Assembly: GCA_027069855.1 (NCBI GenBank)
Contig: JALXEF010000134.1
Span: 1-42,424, forward strand
DNA: 42,424 nucleotides
Source: Caldifarciminota bacterium
GTDB taxonomy: Bacteria > Hydrothermota > Hydrothermia > WGAB01
Direction: 5' to 3'
The notes under the pieces are model-generated. The model did not search any database. It was not told the origin of the DNA and saw only the letters and a list, made by a program, of their open reading frames with translations. The stretch's first letter is position 1. Every line of letters begins with the position of its first letter. The position numbers and the translations under genes were made by a program. Positions 1 through 8,831 of the stretch are shown piece by piece.

Positions 1-180
1 TTCCTCTACTTCCTGTTCCAGAGCCACCTGCCCATGACCCCCTCGCCCATGCCCGACAACATCAACCTCGGCATCGGCTTCGGCATCTTCCGCCAGTTCG
101 TGGCGCCCTTTGAGGTGCTGTCGGTGTTGCTGCTGGCGGCCATCATCGGGGCCATCGTGCTGGCCCGGAAGGAGGATTGA
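1..180 (+). CDS. nuoJ: NADH-quinone oxidoreductase subunit J, C-terminal fragment
   Basis: The window opens inside this gene; 59 codons remain before the TGA at 178-180. The visible part has a polar loop, then one hydrophobic helix rich in Leu, Ala and Ile, and ends in ARKED, as NuoJ proteins commonly end in a short charged tail after the last helix. NuoJ is a membrane-arm subunit of complex I, and its position directly before nuoK is the usual gene order. The start of nuoK lies at or overlaps the end of this gene. Identification rests mainly on that order and on the tail, since most of the protein is outside the window. Confidence 0.85.
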   Translation, partial: FLYFLFQSHLPMTPSPMPDNINLGIGFGIFRQFVAPFEVLSVLLLAAIIGAIVLARKED

Positions 181-182
181 CC

Positions 183-479
183 ATGCTGACCCACTATCTG
201 GTGCTCGCCTTCCTCCTGTTTTCCATCGGCGCCTTCGGCGTGCTCACACGCCGGAACGCCATCGCTATCCTCATGGCCATTGAGCTCATGCTGAACGCCT
301 CCAACATCGCCCTGGTCACCTTCTCCCGGCTTCATGGCAACCTCGGCGGGCAACTCTTTGCCTTCTTCACCATCACCATCACCGTGGCCGAGGTGGCGGT
401 GGGGCTCGCCATCGTGGTGCTCATTTACCGCCTCCGCAAAACGGTCAACGCCGACGAAATGGACTTCTTAAAGGGGTAG
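183..479 (+). CDS. nuoK: NADH-quinone oxidoreductase subunit K
   Basis: A 98-residue, three-helix membrane protein of complex I (NuoK, MrpC-like), close to the usual length of about 100. The family glutamates are visible in AIELMLNASNIAL and in TVAEVAVGLAIVV; in studied complexes these membrane glutamates belong to the proton path. I chose ATG 183 because GGAGG at 171-175 lies seven bases upstream. An in-frame TTG at 177 would add two residues and overlap nuoJ, but sits too close to that site. It lies between nuoJ and nuoL in the standard order and is surely co-transcribed with them. Confidence 0.95.
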   Translation: MLTHYLVLAFLLFSIGAFGVLTRRNAIAILMAIELMLNASNIALVTFSRLHGNLGGQLFAFFTITITVAEVAVGLAIVVLIYRLRKTVNADEMDFLKG

Positions 480-483
480 AGCG

Positions 484-2367
484 ATGAACGGCAACCTTTT
501 ACTGTGGACCCTTTTGGTGCTGCTGCCACCCTTTGTGTCCTTTGCCTGGAACGGCCTGGTGATCCCCTGGCGGCGCGCCGGGAAACCGGCGGCGTATCTT
601 TCCATCGTCGCCATCCTCACCTCGCTCGTGGCCTCGCTGGTGGTGGTCAAACTCGTGCTGGCGGATCCCGGCCCCCACACCTGGCAGGCCGTGTGGATGC
701 CCCTGAAGCACGCGCCGTCCATCACCGTGGGCCTGTACCTGGATCCCCTGGCCGCCATCATGCTGGCCGTGGTGGCGCTCGTGGCAGCCATGGTGCAGAT
801 CTACTCCCTGGGCTACATGAGCGAGGAACCGCCGGGCTCCCTGGGCCGGTACTTCACCTACCATTCGCTGTTTGCCTTTTCCATGCTGAACCTGGTGGCC
901 GCCGGCACCCTGATCCAGATCTACGCCTTCTGGGAACTCGTGGGCCTCTGCTCCTACCTGCTGATCGGCTTCTGGTACTACAAGCCCTCGGCCGCCAACG
1001 CCGCGGTCAAGGCCTTCTGGACCACCAAGTTCGGGGATGTGGGGTTCGCCATCGGCCTCGTGCTCCTGTGGGCCTTCGGCGGCTCCTATTTCCTGCCGGA
1101 CCTCTTCCATAAGGCCGCTTCCGGGGAAATCCAGGCTGCCGTGCTGAGCCTGTCCATGCTGCTCGTGTTCTTCGGCGCCATGGGCAAGTCGGCCCAGTTC
1201 CCGCTGCACATCTGGTTGCCCGACGCCATGGAGGGCCCGACCCCGGTGTCCGCCCTGATCCACGCCGCCACCATGGTGGCCGCCGGTGTGTACCTGGTGT
1301 CGCGTGTGTTCCCCATCTACACCCATACTCCAGAGGTGATGCTCTTCATCGCCTACATCGGCTCCTTTACCGCCTTCTTCGCAGCCACCATCGCCCTGGT
1401 GCAGGAGGACATCAAGCGGGTGCTCGCCTACTCCACCATCTCGCAGCTCGGGTACATGATGGCCGCCCTGGGTGCGGGCAGCCTGATGGCCGGCTACTTC
1501 CACATGTTCACCCACGCCTTCTTCAAGGCCCTGCTGTTTCTGGGCGCGGGCAGCGTAATCCACGCCATGCATACCAACGACATCTGGAAGATGGGGCGGC
1601 TGTTTGGCAAGATGAAGCACACGGCCCTCGTGTTCCTCATCGGCACCCTGGCCCTCGCCGGGATTCCGCCCTTCGCCGGCTACTACTCCAAGGACGAGAT
1701 CGTGGTGAAACTCTTTGAGAGCGGGCTCACGATCCCCTTCCTGTTTGCGCTGGTCACGGTGTTCCTCACGGCCTTTTACATGTTCCGGGTGATCTTCGTG
1801 GTGTTCTTCGGCAACAAGGAGCCCGAAGGCCATCCCCACGAGTCGCCGCCCGTGATGACCGTTCCCATGTGGATCCTGGCCATCCTTTCCATCGTGGCCG
1901 GGTTCCTGTTCAAGGGCACCTTTGAGCACTTCTTCGGCGCTGCGGCCGGCCACGGGGCCGAAGCCGCCGAGGCCGCGGCCCATGCCGGAGGCCATTCCCC
2001 CGTGGCCCTGGTGAGCCTGGTTCTTGCCTTCGCCGGTATCTTCTTCGCCTGGCTCATCTACCAGAAGGAGGCCGTGAGCCACGAACGCCTCCGGAACGCC
2101 CTGAAGCCGCTGTACATCATGCTCCGGAAGAAGTACTGGCTGGACGACATCGCCTACTTCCTGTACCGCCGGGTGCTCGTGGACGGCCTGGCCTTCCTCA
2201 TCGGCTGGTTCGACCGCTACATCGTGGACGGCATCGTGAACTTCGTCACCTGGCTCACCCAGCAGAGCGGCATCCTCCTGCGGTCTCTGCAAAACGGCAA
2301 GGTGCAGGACTACCTGTACGGGGTGGTCCTGGGCATCTTGCTCATCCTCCTGCTTGGAGCCCTTTAA
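484..2367 (+). CDS. nuoL: NADH-quinone oxidoreductase subunit L
   Basis: A 627-residue antiporter-like subunit at the far end of the complex I membrane arm. It carries the glutamate-bearing helix in YAFWELVGLCSYLLIGFWY and the highly conserved FPLHIWLPDAMEGPTPVSA with its lysine just before (MGKSAQFP), both marks of the NuoL/Mrp family. The C-terminal part holds the lateral helix region and final transmembrane helices. Around residues 485-500 there is a low-complexity Ala/Gly/His/Glu stretch (AAAGHGAEAAEAAAHAGGH) in a loop, which varies among homologues. Length is slightly above the E. coli protein. The start ATG follows nuoK by four bases. Confidence 0.96.
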   Translation: MNGNLLLWTLLVLLPPFVSFAWNGLVIPWRRAGKPAAYLSIVAILTSLVASLVVVKLVLADPGPHTWQAVWMPLKHAPSITVGLYLDPLAAIMLAVVALVAAMVQIYSLGYMSEEPPGSLGRYFTYHSLFAFSMLNLVAAGTLIQIYAFWELVGLCSYLLIGFWYYKPSAANAAVKAFWTTKFGDVGFAIGLVLLWAFGGSYFLPDLFHKAASGEIQAAVLSLSMLLVFFGAMGKSAQFPLHIWLPDAMEGPTPVSALIHAATMVAAGVYLVSRVFPIYTHTPEVMLFIAYIGSFTAFFAATIALVQEDIKRVLAYSTISQLGYMMAALGAGSLMAGYFHMFTHAFFKALLFLGAGSVIHAMHTNDIWKMGRLFGKMKHTALVFLIGTLALAGIPPFAGYYSKDEIVVKLFESGLTIPFLFALVTVFLTAFYMFRVIFVVFFGNKEPEGHPHESPPVMTVPMWILAILSIVAGFLFKGTFEHFFGAAAGHGAEAAEAAAHAGGHSPVALVSLVLAFAGIFFAWLIYQKEAVSHERLRNALKPLYIMLRKKYWLDDIAYFLYRRVLVDGLAFLIGWFDRYIVDGIVNFVTWLTQQSGILLRSLQNGKVQDYLYGVVLGILLILLLGAL

Positions 2368-2379
2368 GGAGAGGAAGCC

Positions 2380-3927
2380 ATGCATGGATTTCCGGTACTG
2401 AGTTTGATTCTGGCTGCGCCCTTCATCGGGGCTCTGATCGTGATGTTCACGCCCCGAAACTCCTACTACGCGCCCCGGGTCCTTTCGGCCATCGCCGCCT
2501 CCATCTCGCTCCTCGCCTCCCTCTATGTGCTGTTCACCTACAACTGGCACGCTGGAGGGTTCCAGTTTGAGGAACTTGTGCCCCTGATTCCGGCCCTGGG
2601 CATTCAGTACCATGTGGCCGTGGACGGCATGAGCGTGGCCCTGCTCATCCTCACGGCCTTCATCATCTTTACCGGGGTGTTTACCTCCTGGACCGTGCCC
2701 GAGCGGGCCAAGGAGTTCTACGCACTGCTGCTGCTCCTGGTGACCGGCGTGTTCGGGGTGTTCATGTCGCTGGACCTCTTCCTGTTCTTCCTCTTTTACG
2801 AATTGGCCGTGCTGCCCATGTACCTCCTGATCGGCATCTGGGGGTCCACCAAGTACATCGTGCCCCGGGGCGTCTTCGGCCGGATGTTCCAGGAGCTCAA
2901 GGTGGGTACCAAAGAGTACTCCGCCATGAAGCTCACGCTCTACCTGCTCTTCGGCTCGGCCTTCATCCTGGTGGGCATCCTCGCCATCTACAAGGTTTCG
3001 GGCCAGTTCCTGCCCCAGAACACCTTTGACTTCCTGCAACTCAGTTCCGTGCACTTCCCCAGGGAGTTCCAGCGCATCTTCTTCCTGGTGATCTATGTGG
3101 GCTTCGGGGTGCTGGCGGGCATCTGGCCGCTGCACACCTGGTCGCCCGACGGCCACGCCGCCGCACCGGCCGCCGGTTCCATGATGCACGCCGGCGTGCT
3201 CATGAAACTCGGCGCCTACGGCGTGGTGCGGGTGGGCATGCAGCTCATGCCCGAGGGCGCCCTCATGTGGGCCTGGCTCGTGGGTACCATCGCCACCATC
3301 AACATCGTGTACGGTGCGCTCTCGGCCATGTGGCAAACCGACCTCAAGTACATCATCGCCTACTCGTCGGTGTCCCACATGGGCGTCGTGATGCTGGGCG
3401 CCGCCACCCTCACGGAGCCCGGGCTCAACGGCTCCATCTTCCAGATGGTGGCCCACGGGTTCATGACCGGGCTCATGTTCGCCCTGGTGGGCCTGGTGTA
3501 CGAGAAGACCCACACCCGGAACATCCTGGAAATGGGCGGGCTCGGCAAGCGCATGCCCGGGATCGCCACCTTCTTTACCATCGGCGGCCTGAGCTCCCTC
3601 GGATTGCCGGCCCTGGCCGGCTTCGTGGCCGAGTTCCTGGTGTTCCTGGGTGCCTGGAAGAGCCACAAGTGGTACTGGCTGATCCCTGCCGTTGCCGGTG
3701 CCTTCTTCACGGCCGTGTACGTGCTGCGCGCCCTCAAGATCATCTTCTGGGGCCCCTTCAACGAGAAGTACAAAGATGTGCCCGACGCCCAGGGGCCCGA
3801 GTGGGTCTCGCTCGTGGTGTTGAGCGGCCTGCTCATCATCATGGGGGTTCTGCCGTTCCTCCTGCTCCGTCCCATCAACGCGGCCGCCGTTGAACTGCTC
3901 ACCACCATCAAAGGAGTGTTGCCATGA
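2380..3927 (+). CDS. nuoM: NADH-quinone oxidoreductase subunit M
   Basis: A 515-residue antiporter-like membrane subunit of complex I. Family motifs seen are FLFFLFYELAVLPMYLLIG, with the conserved membrane glutamate, and WPLHTWSPDGHAAAPAAGS followed by HAGVLMKLGAYG with the conserved lysine. An AAGGAGAGGAAG purine run precedes the ATG at 2380. Its stop overlaps the nuoN start as ATGATGG, so translation of the two is probably coupled. The length and the position between nuoL and nuoN are both standard for the family. Confidence 0.96.
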   Translation: MHGFPVLSLILAAPFIGALIVMFTPRNSYYAPRVLSAIAASISLLASLYVLFTYNWHAGGFQFEELVPLIPALGIQYHVAVDGMSVALLILTAFIIFTGVFTSWTVPERAKEFYALLLLLVTGVFGVFMSLDLFLFFLFYELAVLPMYLLIGIWGSTKYIVPRGVFGRMFQELKVGTKEYSAMKLTLYLLFGSAFILVGILAIYKVSGQFLPQNTFDFLQLSSVHFPREFQRIFFLVIYVGFGVLAGIWPLHTWSPDGHAAAPAAGSMMHAGVLMKLGAYGVVRVGMQLMPEGALMWAWLVGTIATINIVYGALSAMWQTDLKYIIAYSSVSHMGVVMLGAATLTEPGLNGSIFQMVAHGFMTGLMFALVGLVYEKTHTRNILEMGGLGKRMPGIATFFTIGGLSSLGLPALAGFVAEFLVFLGAWKSHKWYWLIPAVAGAFFTAVYVLRALKIIFWGPFNEKYKDVPDAQGPEWVSLVVLSGLLIIMGVLPFLLLRPINAAAVELLTTIKGVLP

Positions 3928-5369
3928 TGGACTTCAACTGGACCCTTTTGAACACCGAATTTTTCCTCGTGGGGCTCATGCTCCTGGTGTTCCTGGTGGA
4001 TCTGTTTGTGTCCGACAAACGGATCCCCGCCTGGCTCACCATCGCGGGCCTTGTGGTGCTCTTCTTCGTGAACCTCTGGGCCCCCCATTACGGCAGCACC
4101 CTGAACGGCACCCTGGTCCACAGCTCCTTTACCGCCTTCCTCAAGGGCGTGTTCCTCCTGGCGGGCATCATCGCCTCGCTGGGGGCGATCAGCACCCTCC
4201 GGCAGTTTGAGAAGCGCGCCGGCGAGTACTACCTGCTGCTCCTGGCCTCGCTCCTCGGCATGATGCTCGTGGTGATGGCCCGGGAACTGGTGCTCTTCTT
4301 CGTGGCCTTTGAACTGATGAGCATCCCGCTCTATGTGCTCGCCGCCTACGACAAGGCCGACGACCGCAGCGTGGAGGCCGGGCTCAAACTCTTCATCTAC
4401 GGCACCTTCTCCTCGGCCCTGCTGGCCATGGGGGTCACCCTGATGTACGGTGTGGTGGGCTCCACCCTGTTCCGCGACCTGGCCAGCGGCCTGACGCAGG
4501 CCGAGCCCCTCGCCATCCTGGGGCTCGTGCTCTTCCTGGCCGGCGTGGGCTTTAAGGTGGCCATGGTGCCGTTCCACATGTGGGTGCCCGACACCTACGA
4601 GGGGGCGCCGGCGCCCTTCGTGGCCTTCCTGTCGGTGGCGCCCAAGGCCGCCGGCTTCGCCATCCTGTTCGTGTTCCTGCTCAGCCTGTTCCAGGATATG
4701 GCGCCCTTCTGGAAGGTCACCGTGGCCTTCTTCGCCGGCATCACCATGATCCTCGGCAACCTGCTGGCCCTGCCCCAAACCAACCTGAAGCGACTCCTCG
4801 GGTACTCCGGCATCGCCCACATCGGCTACATGCTGCTGGCCGTGGCCGCGGGTACCGAACGGGCCATCGCCTTCGTGCTCTTCTACTTCGTGTCCTATGT
4901 GCTGAGCAACATGGGTGCCTTCCTGTTCGCCGAGGTGGTGCGGCAGAACGAGGGCGGCGAAACCCTGGAAAAACTCCACGGCTACGCCCAGCGGAACCCG
5001 CTGCTGAGCCTCTACATGCTGGTGTTCCTCCTGAGCCTGGGGGGCATCCCCTTCGTGATGGGGTTCTGGGCCAAACTCTATGTGTTCCTGGCGGCGGTGC
5101 AGTCGGGCCTCGTGCTCCTCGTGTTCCTGGGGGCCGTGCTCACCGTGGTGGCGCTCTTCTACTACTTGAATGTAGCCCGGCAGATGTACATTGAGAAGCC
5201 CGAGCAGGCCGAAAAGCTCCAGGCTCCCGTGCGGGTACCGGGATCCATCCACCTGGCGCTGGCCCTGGCGACGCTGGCCGTCGCCGTGCTGGGACTGTAT
5301 CCGAAACTCGTGGTGTCGCCCGCCCTGTCGGCGGCCCACACCTTTTTGCAAACCCTTGCAGGGTTTTAG
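3924..5369 (+). CDS. nuoN: NADH-quinone oxidoreductase subunit N
   Basis: A 481-residue antiporter-like subunit, the last of the complex I membrane arm genes. The glutamate helix LVLFFVAFELMSIPLYVLAA and the motif VPFHMWVPDTYEGAPAP, followed by SVAPKAAGFAIL with the conserved lysine, are clear. Two ATGs are adjacent (3924 and 3927); AAGGAG at 3911-3916 is seven bases before the first, so I use that one. The gene ends with a small hairpin over its stop codon and then runs into the ferredoxin oxidoreductase genes after about 20 bases. Confidence 0.96.
   Translation: MMDFNWTLLNTEFFLVGLMLLVFLVDLFVSDKRIPAWLTIAGLVVLFFVNLWAPHYGSTLNGTLVHSSFTAFLKGVFLLAGIIASLGAISTLRQFEKRAGEYYLLLLASLLGMMLVVMARELVLFFVAFELMSIPLYVLAAYDKADDRSVEAGLKLFIYGTFSSALLAMGVTLMYGVVGSTLFRDLASGLTQAEPLAILGLVLFLAGVGFKVAMVPFHMWVPDTYEGAPAPFVAFLSVAPKAAGFAILFVFLLSLFQDMAPFWKVTVAFFAGITMILGNLLALPQTNLKRLLGYSGIAHIGYMLLAVAAGTERAIAFVLFYFVSYVLSNMGAFLFAEVVRQNEGGETLEKLHGYAQRNPLLSLYMLVFLLSLGGIPFVMGFWAKLYVFLAAVQSGLVLLVFLGAVLTVVALFYYLNVARQMYIEKPEQAEKLQAPVRVPGSIHLALALATLAVAVLGLYPKLVVSPALSAAHTFLQTLAGF
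5350..5367 (+). terminator. Weak hairpin with T-run over the nuoN stop
   Basis: A 7-bp stem (AAACCCT / AGGGTTT) with a three-base loop is followed by a short T run that merges into the TAG stop of nuoN. It looks like a poor intrinsic terminator, an attenuator or an RNA processing site inside the nuo-por run. The stem is short, so it may be chance. Confidence 0.25.
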
Positions 5370-5392
5370 CCTCATACCAGGAGGTGATACCT

Positions 5393-5962
5393 GTGATTGA
5401 GATCCGGATCCACGGCCGGGGGGGTCAGGGAGGCGTGGTCGCCTCCGAAATCCTGGCCAAGGCCTTCTTTAAAGAGGGCAAATATGTGCAGGCCTTTCCC
5501 CACTTCGGCGTAGAACGTCGGGGCGCTCCGGTGGCCGCCTTTGTGCGTGTCGGAGAGCCCGGCAGCTTCTTCGTGCGCACCAACATCTACGAGCCCGACC
5601 ACATCATCGTGCTGGACCCCACGCTCATCACCGCGGTCAATGTGCTGGAGGGACTCAAGCCCGGGGGCTGGGTGGTGGTGAACTCACCGGCCGAACCCCA
5701 CGAACTGGGCATTCCCGAACAGTACCGGGTGGCCACCGTGGACGCCACCAGCATCGCCATCCAGCACAAACTCGGCTCCAAGACCACGCCCATCGTGAAC
5801 ACCGCCATCCTCGGCGCCTTCGCCCGGGCCTTCGGGGCTCCGTCCCTGGAAACCCTGATCGCGGTCATCCGCGAAGAAGCCCCGGTGAAGCCCGATGAGA
5901 ACGCCGCCGCAGCCCGCGACGCCTACGAACGCACCAAACTCTCGGCGGAGGTACAGGTATGA
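5393..5962 (+). CDS. porG: 2-oxoacid:ferredoxin oxidoreductase, gamma subunit
   Basis: A 189-residue subunit of a pyruvate or related 2-oxoacid:ferredoxin oxidoreductase, which oxidatively decarboxylates a 2-oxoacid to the acyl-CoA and reduces ferredoxin. The family opening IEIRIHGRGGQGGVVASEIL and the later NTAILGAFARAFG segment are clear. I start at GTG 5393 because the near-perfect site AGGAGGTGAT at 5379-5388 is placed correctly for it. The in-frame GTG at 5384 lies inside that site. It is first of four por genes in the order gamma, delta fusion, alpha, beta, and its end overlaps the next start by four bases. Which 2-oxoacid is used cannot be read from the sequence. Confidence 0.92.
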   Translation: MIEIRIHGRGGQGGVVASEILAKAFFKEGKYVQAFPHFGVERRGAPVAAFVRVGEPGSFFVRTNIYEPDHIIVLDPTLITAVNVLEGLKPGGWVVVNSPAEPHELGIPEQYRVATVDATSIAIQHKLGSKTTPIVNTAILGAFARAFGAPSLETLIAVIREEAPVKPDENAAAARDAYERTKLSAEVQV

Positions 5963-7644
5963 GCAACAACGGCAACCGCTGGGACCCCAAGAAGTTCAAG
6001 GCCGGGGAGATCCCGGACACCTCGGTCACCCTCACCGACTCCCTGAACAACAAAACCGGCTCCTGGCGCAGCATGAAGCCGGTCATCGAAGACAAGTACG
6101 CCCCCTGCATCAAGGCCTGCCCCACCAACACCCTCATTCCCCAGTACTTTGACCAGTTGATCCGCGGCAACCTGGACGCGGCCGGCTGGATCCTGCTGGA
6201 ACACAACCCCATTCCCTCGGTCACCGGCCGCGTGTGTCCCCACCCCTGCGAACTCGGCTGCAACCGCGGCCGGTACGACCAGCCGATCTCCATCCGCGAG
6301 ATTGAGCGATTCGTGGGCGACCACATCCTGGACAAGAAGGGCATCCCGCCCAAGGTGGAAACCGGCAAGCGCGTGGCCGTGGTGGGCAGCGGCCCGGCCG
6401 GCATGTCGGCCGCCTTTTACCTGCGCCGCCGGGGCCACACAGTGGTGGTGTACGAAAAGGAAGAAAAGGGCGGGGGCGTGCTCCGCTACGGCATCCCTGA
6501 GTACCGGTTGCCGAAGAAGATCGTGGACCGCGAGTTCCAGGCCCTGGAGCGCATGGGCGTGCAGTTCAAGTACCGCACCACCGTGGGCAAGGATGTGACG
6601 GTGGAACAACTGCTCCAGGAGTACGATGCGGTGTTCCTGGGCCACGGCGCCATGAAGGAACGGCACATGGGCATCCCCGGCGAAGAGCACTTCCTGTCGG
6701 GCCTGGAGTTCCTGTGGGAGGTGAACCACGGCAACCTGACGCCGCCCGGCAAGAAGGTGGCCGTGATCGGCGGCGGCAACGTGGCCATGGATGTGGCCCG
6801 GGCCCTGCTCCGGCTCGGCGCCGAGCCCATCGTGCTGTACCGCCGCACCGAGAAGGAGATGCCCGCCCTCAAGGAAGAGGTGGAACGCGCCCTGGAAGAC
6901 GGCATTGAGTTCCGGTTCCTCACCCAGCCCGTGGCCGCCCGCAAGGAAAACGGCAAAATCATTCTCACCTGCGTGAAGATGCAACTCGGCGAGCGCGACC
7001 GCTCCGGCCGCCCGCGGCCCGTTCCCGTGGAAGGCTCCGAACACGACCTGGAGTTCGACGCCGTGGTGGCCGCCATCGGCGAGTATGTGGACACCTCGTT
7101 CCTGCCCAAGGAGGCCCTGGACAAGGACGGCTGGCTCGTGGCCGACAGGAAAACCGGCCGCACGCCGGTCAAGGGCCTGTACGCCGGCGGCGACGCCGTG
7201 CTCGGCCCGGCCACCGTGGTGGAAGCCGTGGGCATGGGCCGCCGCGCCGCCGAAGCCATTGACGCCTACCTCAACGGCGTGGAAGACTACAAGCCCGCAC
7301 CACTGCCCCGTACCGTGTCCTTCAAGTACATCATGACCGAGTACTTCCCCAAGGCCCCGCGGGTGGAGGTGCCCGAACTTCCCGTAGAGGAGCGCATCAA
7401 GGACTACTTCAAGGAAGAGGTGCTGGGCTACGACCTGGACCGTGCCGTAAAGGAGGCGCTGCGCTGCTTCTCCTGCGGCCACTGCAACAGCTGCGGCAAC
7501 TGCTATGTGTTCTGCCCGGACTACGCCATCAAGTGGGTGGACGACAAGCCGGTGGTGGACTACGACTACTGCAAGGGCTGCGGCATCTGCGCGCAGGAGT
7601 GCCCGCGCGGCATCATCACCATGGAATTTGAACGGCTGTTCTGA
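5959..7644 (+). CDS. GltD-like flavoprotein fused to ferredoxin-type delta subunit
   Basis: A 561-residue two-part protein. Residues 1-470 look like the small subunit of glutamate synthase or NfnB. N-terminal cysteines for iron-sulfur clusters sit at about 50, 54, 93, 97 and 101. An FAD site VGSGPAG lies near 142-148, and an NAD(P) site VIGGGNVAMDVARALLRLG near 270. Residues 500-561 are a two-cluster ferredoxin with CxxCxxCxxxC at about 509-519 and 538-548, plus an extra CxxC at 503-506. In archaeal-type enzymes the delta subunit is only the ferredoxin. Here it is joined to a pyridine-nucleotide flavoprotein and sits between the gamma and alpha genes. It probably passes electrons between the oxidoreductase and NAD(P)H or ferredoxin; the direction is inference. 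Confidence 0.88.
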   Translation: MSNNGNRWDPKKFKAGEIPDTSVTLTDSLNNKTGSWRSMKPVIEDKYAPCIKACPTNTLIPQYFDQLIRGNLDAAGWILLEHNPIPSVTGRVCPHPCELGCNRGRYDQPISIREIERFVGDHILDKKGIPPKVETGKRVAVVGSGPAGMSAAFYLRRRGHTVVVYEKEEKGGGVLRYGIPEYRLPKKIVDREFQALERMGVQFKYRTTVGKDVTVEQLLQEYDAVFLGHGAMKERHMGIPGEEHFLSGLEFLWEVNHGNLTPPGKKVAVIGGGNVAMDVARALLRLGAEPIVLYRRTEKEMPALKEEVERALEDGIEFRFLTQPVAARKENGKIILTCVKMQLGERDRSGRPRPVPVEGSEHDLEFDAVVAAIGEYVDTSFLPKEALDKDGWLVADRKTGRTPVKGLYAGGDAVLGPATVVEAVGMGRRAAEAIDAYLNGVEDYKPAPLPRTVSFKYIMTEYFPKAPRVEVPELPVEERIKDYFKEEVLGYDLDRAVKEALRCFSCGHCNSCGNCYVFCPDYAIKWVDDKPVVDYDYCKGCGICAQECPRGIITMEFERLF

Positions 7645-7655
7645 GGAGGCAGGCC

Positions 7656-8831
7656 ATGAAACTTCTGGAAAACAGCACCTATACGGTTCTCAAGGGCAAC
7701 CACGCCGTCTCCGTGGGAGCCAAACTGGCCCGGGTGGAGGTGATTTCCGCCTATCCGATCACCCCGCAAACCACCATCGTGGAGCTCCTGTCGGAGATGG
7801 TGGCGAGCGGCGAGCTCCGGGCCCGGTTCATCACCGTGGAATCGGAACACTCGGCTATGGCCGGGTGCATCGGTGCGTCGCTGGCCGGCGCCCGGGCCTT
7901 CACCGCCACTTCGGCCCAGGGCCTGGCCCTGATGCACGAAATGCTCCACTGGGCCGCCGGTGCCCGCGCGCCCATCGTCATGGCCAATGTGAACCGGGCC
8001 ATGGCCCCGCCATGGTCCATCTGGACCGAGCAAACCGACTCCCTGTCCCAGCGGGATACCGGCTGGATGCAGATCTACAACGAGTCCAACCAGGAGGCCC
8101 TGGACTCGGTGATCCTGGCCTATAAGGTGGCCGAGCAGGTGCGCGTGCCGGCCATGATTGTGCTGGACGCCTTCATCCTGTCGCACACCTCCGAGCCCGT
8201 GGAAGTGTATCCCCAGGAGGTCGTGGACGCCTACCTGCCTCCCTACGAGAACCCCAACGCTCTGAACCTGGAGCACCCCCACGCCATCGGCAGCCTGGCC
8301 GACCCCAATGTGTACATGGAGTTCCGCTACAAACTGCAAAAGGCCCACGAGGAGGCCCTTCGGGTGTTCAAGGAAGAAGGGCAGCGCTTCAAGGAGTACT
8401 TCGGCCGGGCCTACGACACCCTGGAAGCCTTCTACCTGGACGATGCCGACTATGTGCTGGTGACCGCCGGCAGCATGACCTCCACGGCCAAGTACACGGT
8501 GGCGCAACTCCGCGAGAAGGGCGAGAAGGTGGGCATCCTGAAGATCCGCCTGTTCCGTCCCTTCCCCTTTGAGGATGTCCGCAACGCCCTGCGGGGCCGC
8601 AAGAAGGTGGCGGTGATCGACCGCAACATCTCCTTCGGCCATTCCGGCATCTTCTACTCCGAAATCAAAAGCGCGCTGTACCGGGATTCCGGTGCGCCGC
8701 CCGTGTTCGGTTACATCGCCGGCCTCGGCGGCCGGGATGTGCGCCCCAACGACATCGTGGAGATCTACGAAGACCTGAAACAGCGGGAAGAACCCGCCGA
8801 ACCCATCCTCTGGAAGGGGGTGCGAGTATGA
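7656..8831 (+). CDS. porA: 2-oxoacid:ferredoxin oxidoreductase, alpha subunit
   Basis: A 391-residue alpha subunit matching the PorA family. It has the N-terminal pyrimidine-binding domain with AYPITPQTTIVELLSE and the glutamate in TVESEHSAMAGCIGASLAGARAFTATSAQGL, which in the family activates the thiamine diphosphate held by the beta subunit. The C-terminal half has the transketolase-C-like segment VLVTAGSMTSTAKYTVAQLR. GAGGAG lies a few bases before ATG 7656. Its end overlaps the beta gene by four bases, so the two are probably made in equal amounts. Confidence 0.93.
   Translation: MKLLENSTYTVLKGNHAVSVGAKLARVEVISAYPITPQTTIVELLSEMVASGELRARFITVESEHSAMAGCIGASLAGARAFTATSAQGLALMHEMLHWAAGARAPIVMANVNRAMAPPWSIWTEQTDSLSQRDTGWMQIYNESNQEALDSVILAYKVAEQVRVPAMIVLDAFILSHTSEPVEVYPQEVVDAYLPPYENPNALNLEHPHAIGSLADPNVYMEFRYKLQKAHEEALRVFKEEGQRFKEYFGRAYDTLEAFYLDDADYVLVTAGSMTSTAKYTVAQLREKGEKVGILKIRLFRPFPFEDVRNALRGRKKVAVIDRNISFGHSGIFYSEIKSALYRDSGAPPVFGYIAGLGGRDVRPNDIVEIYEDLKQREEPAEPILWKGVRV

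Noticed and set aside
499-3666. A 1055-codon open frame antisense to nuoL and nuoM
   Set aside because: Its product is a low-complexity His/Gly/Gln/Glu string, the mirror of GC-rich membrane protein codons; the plus-strand genes have clear families.
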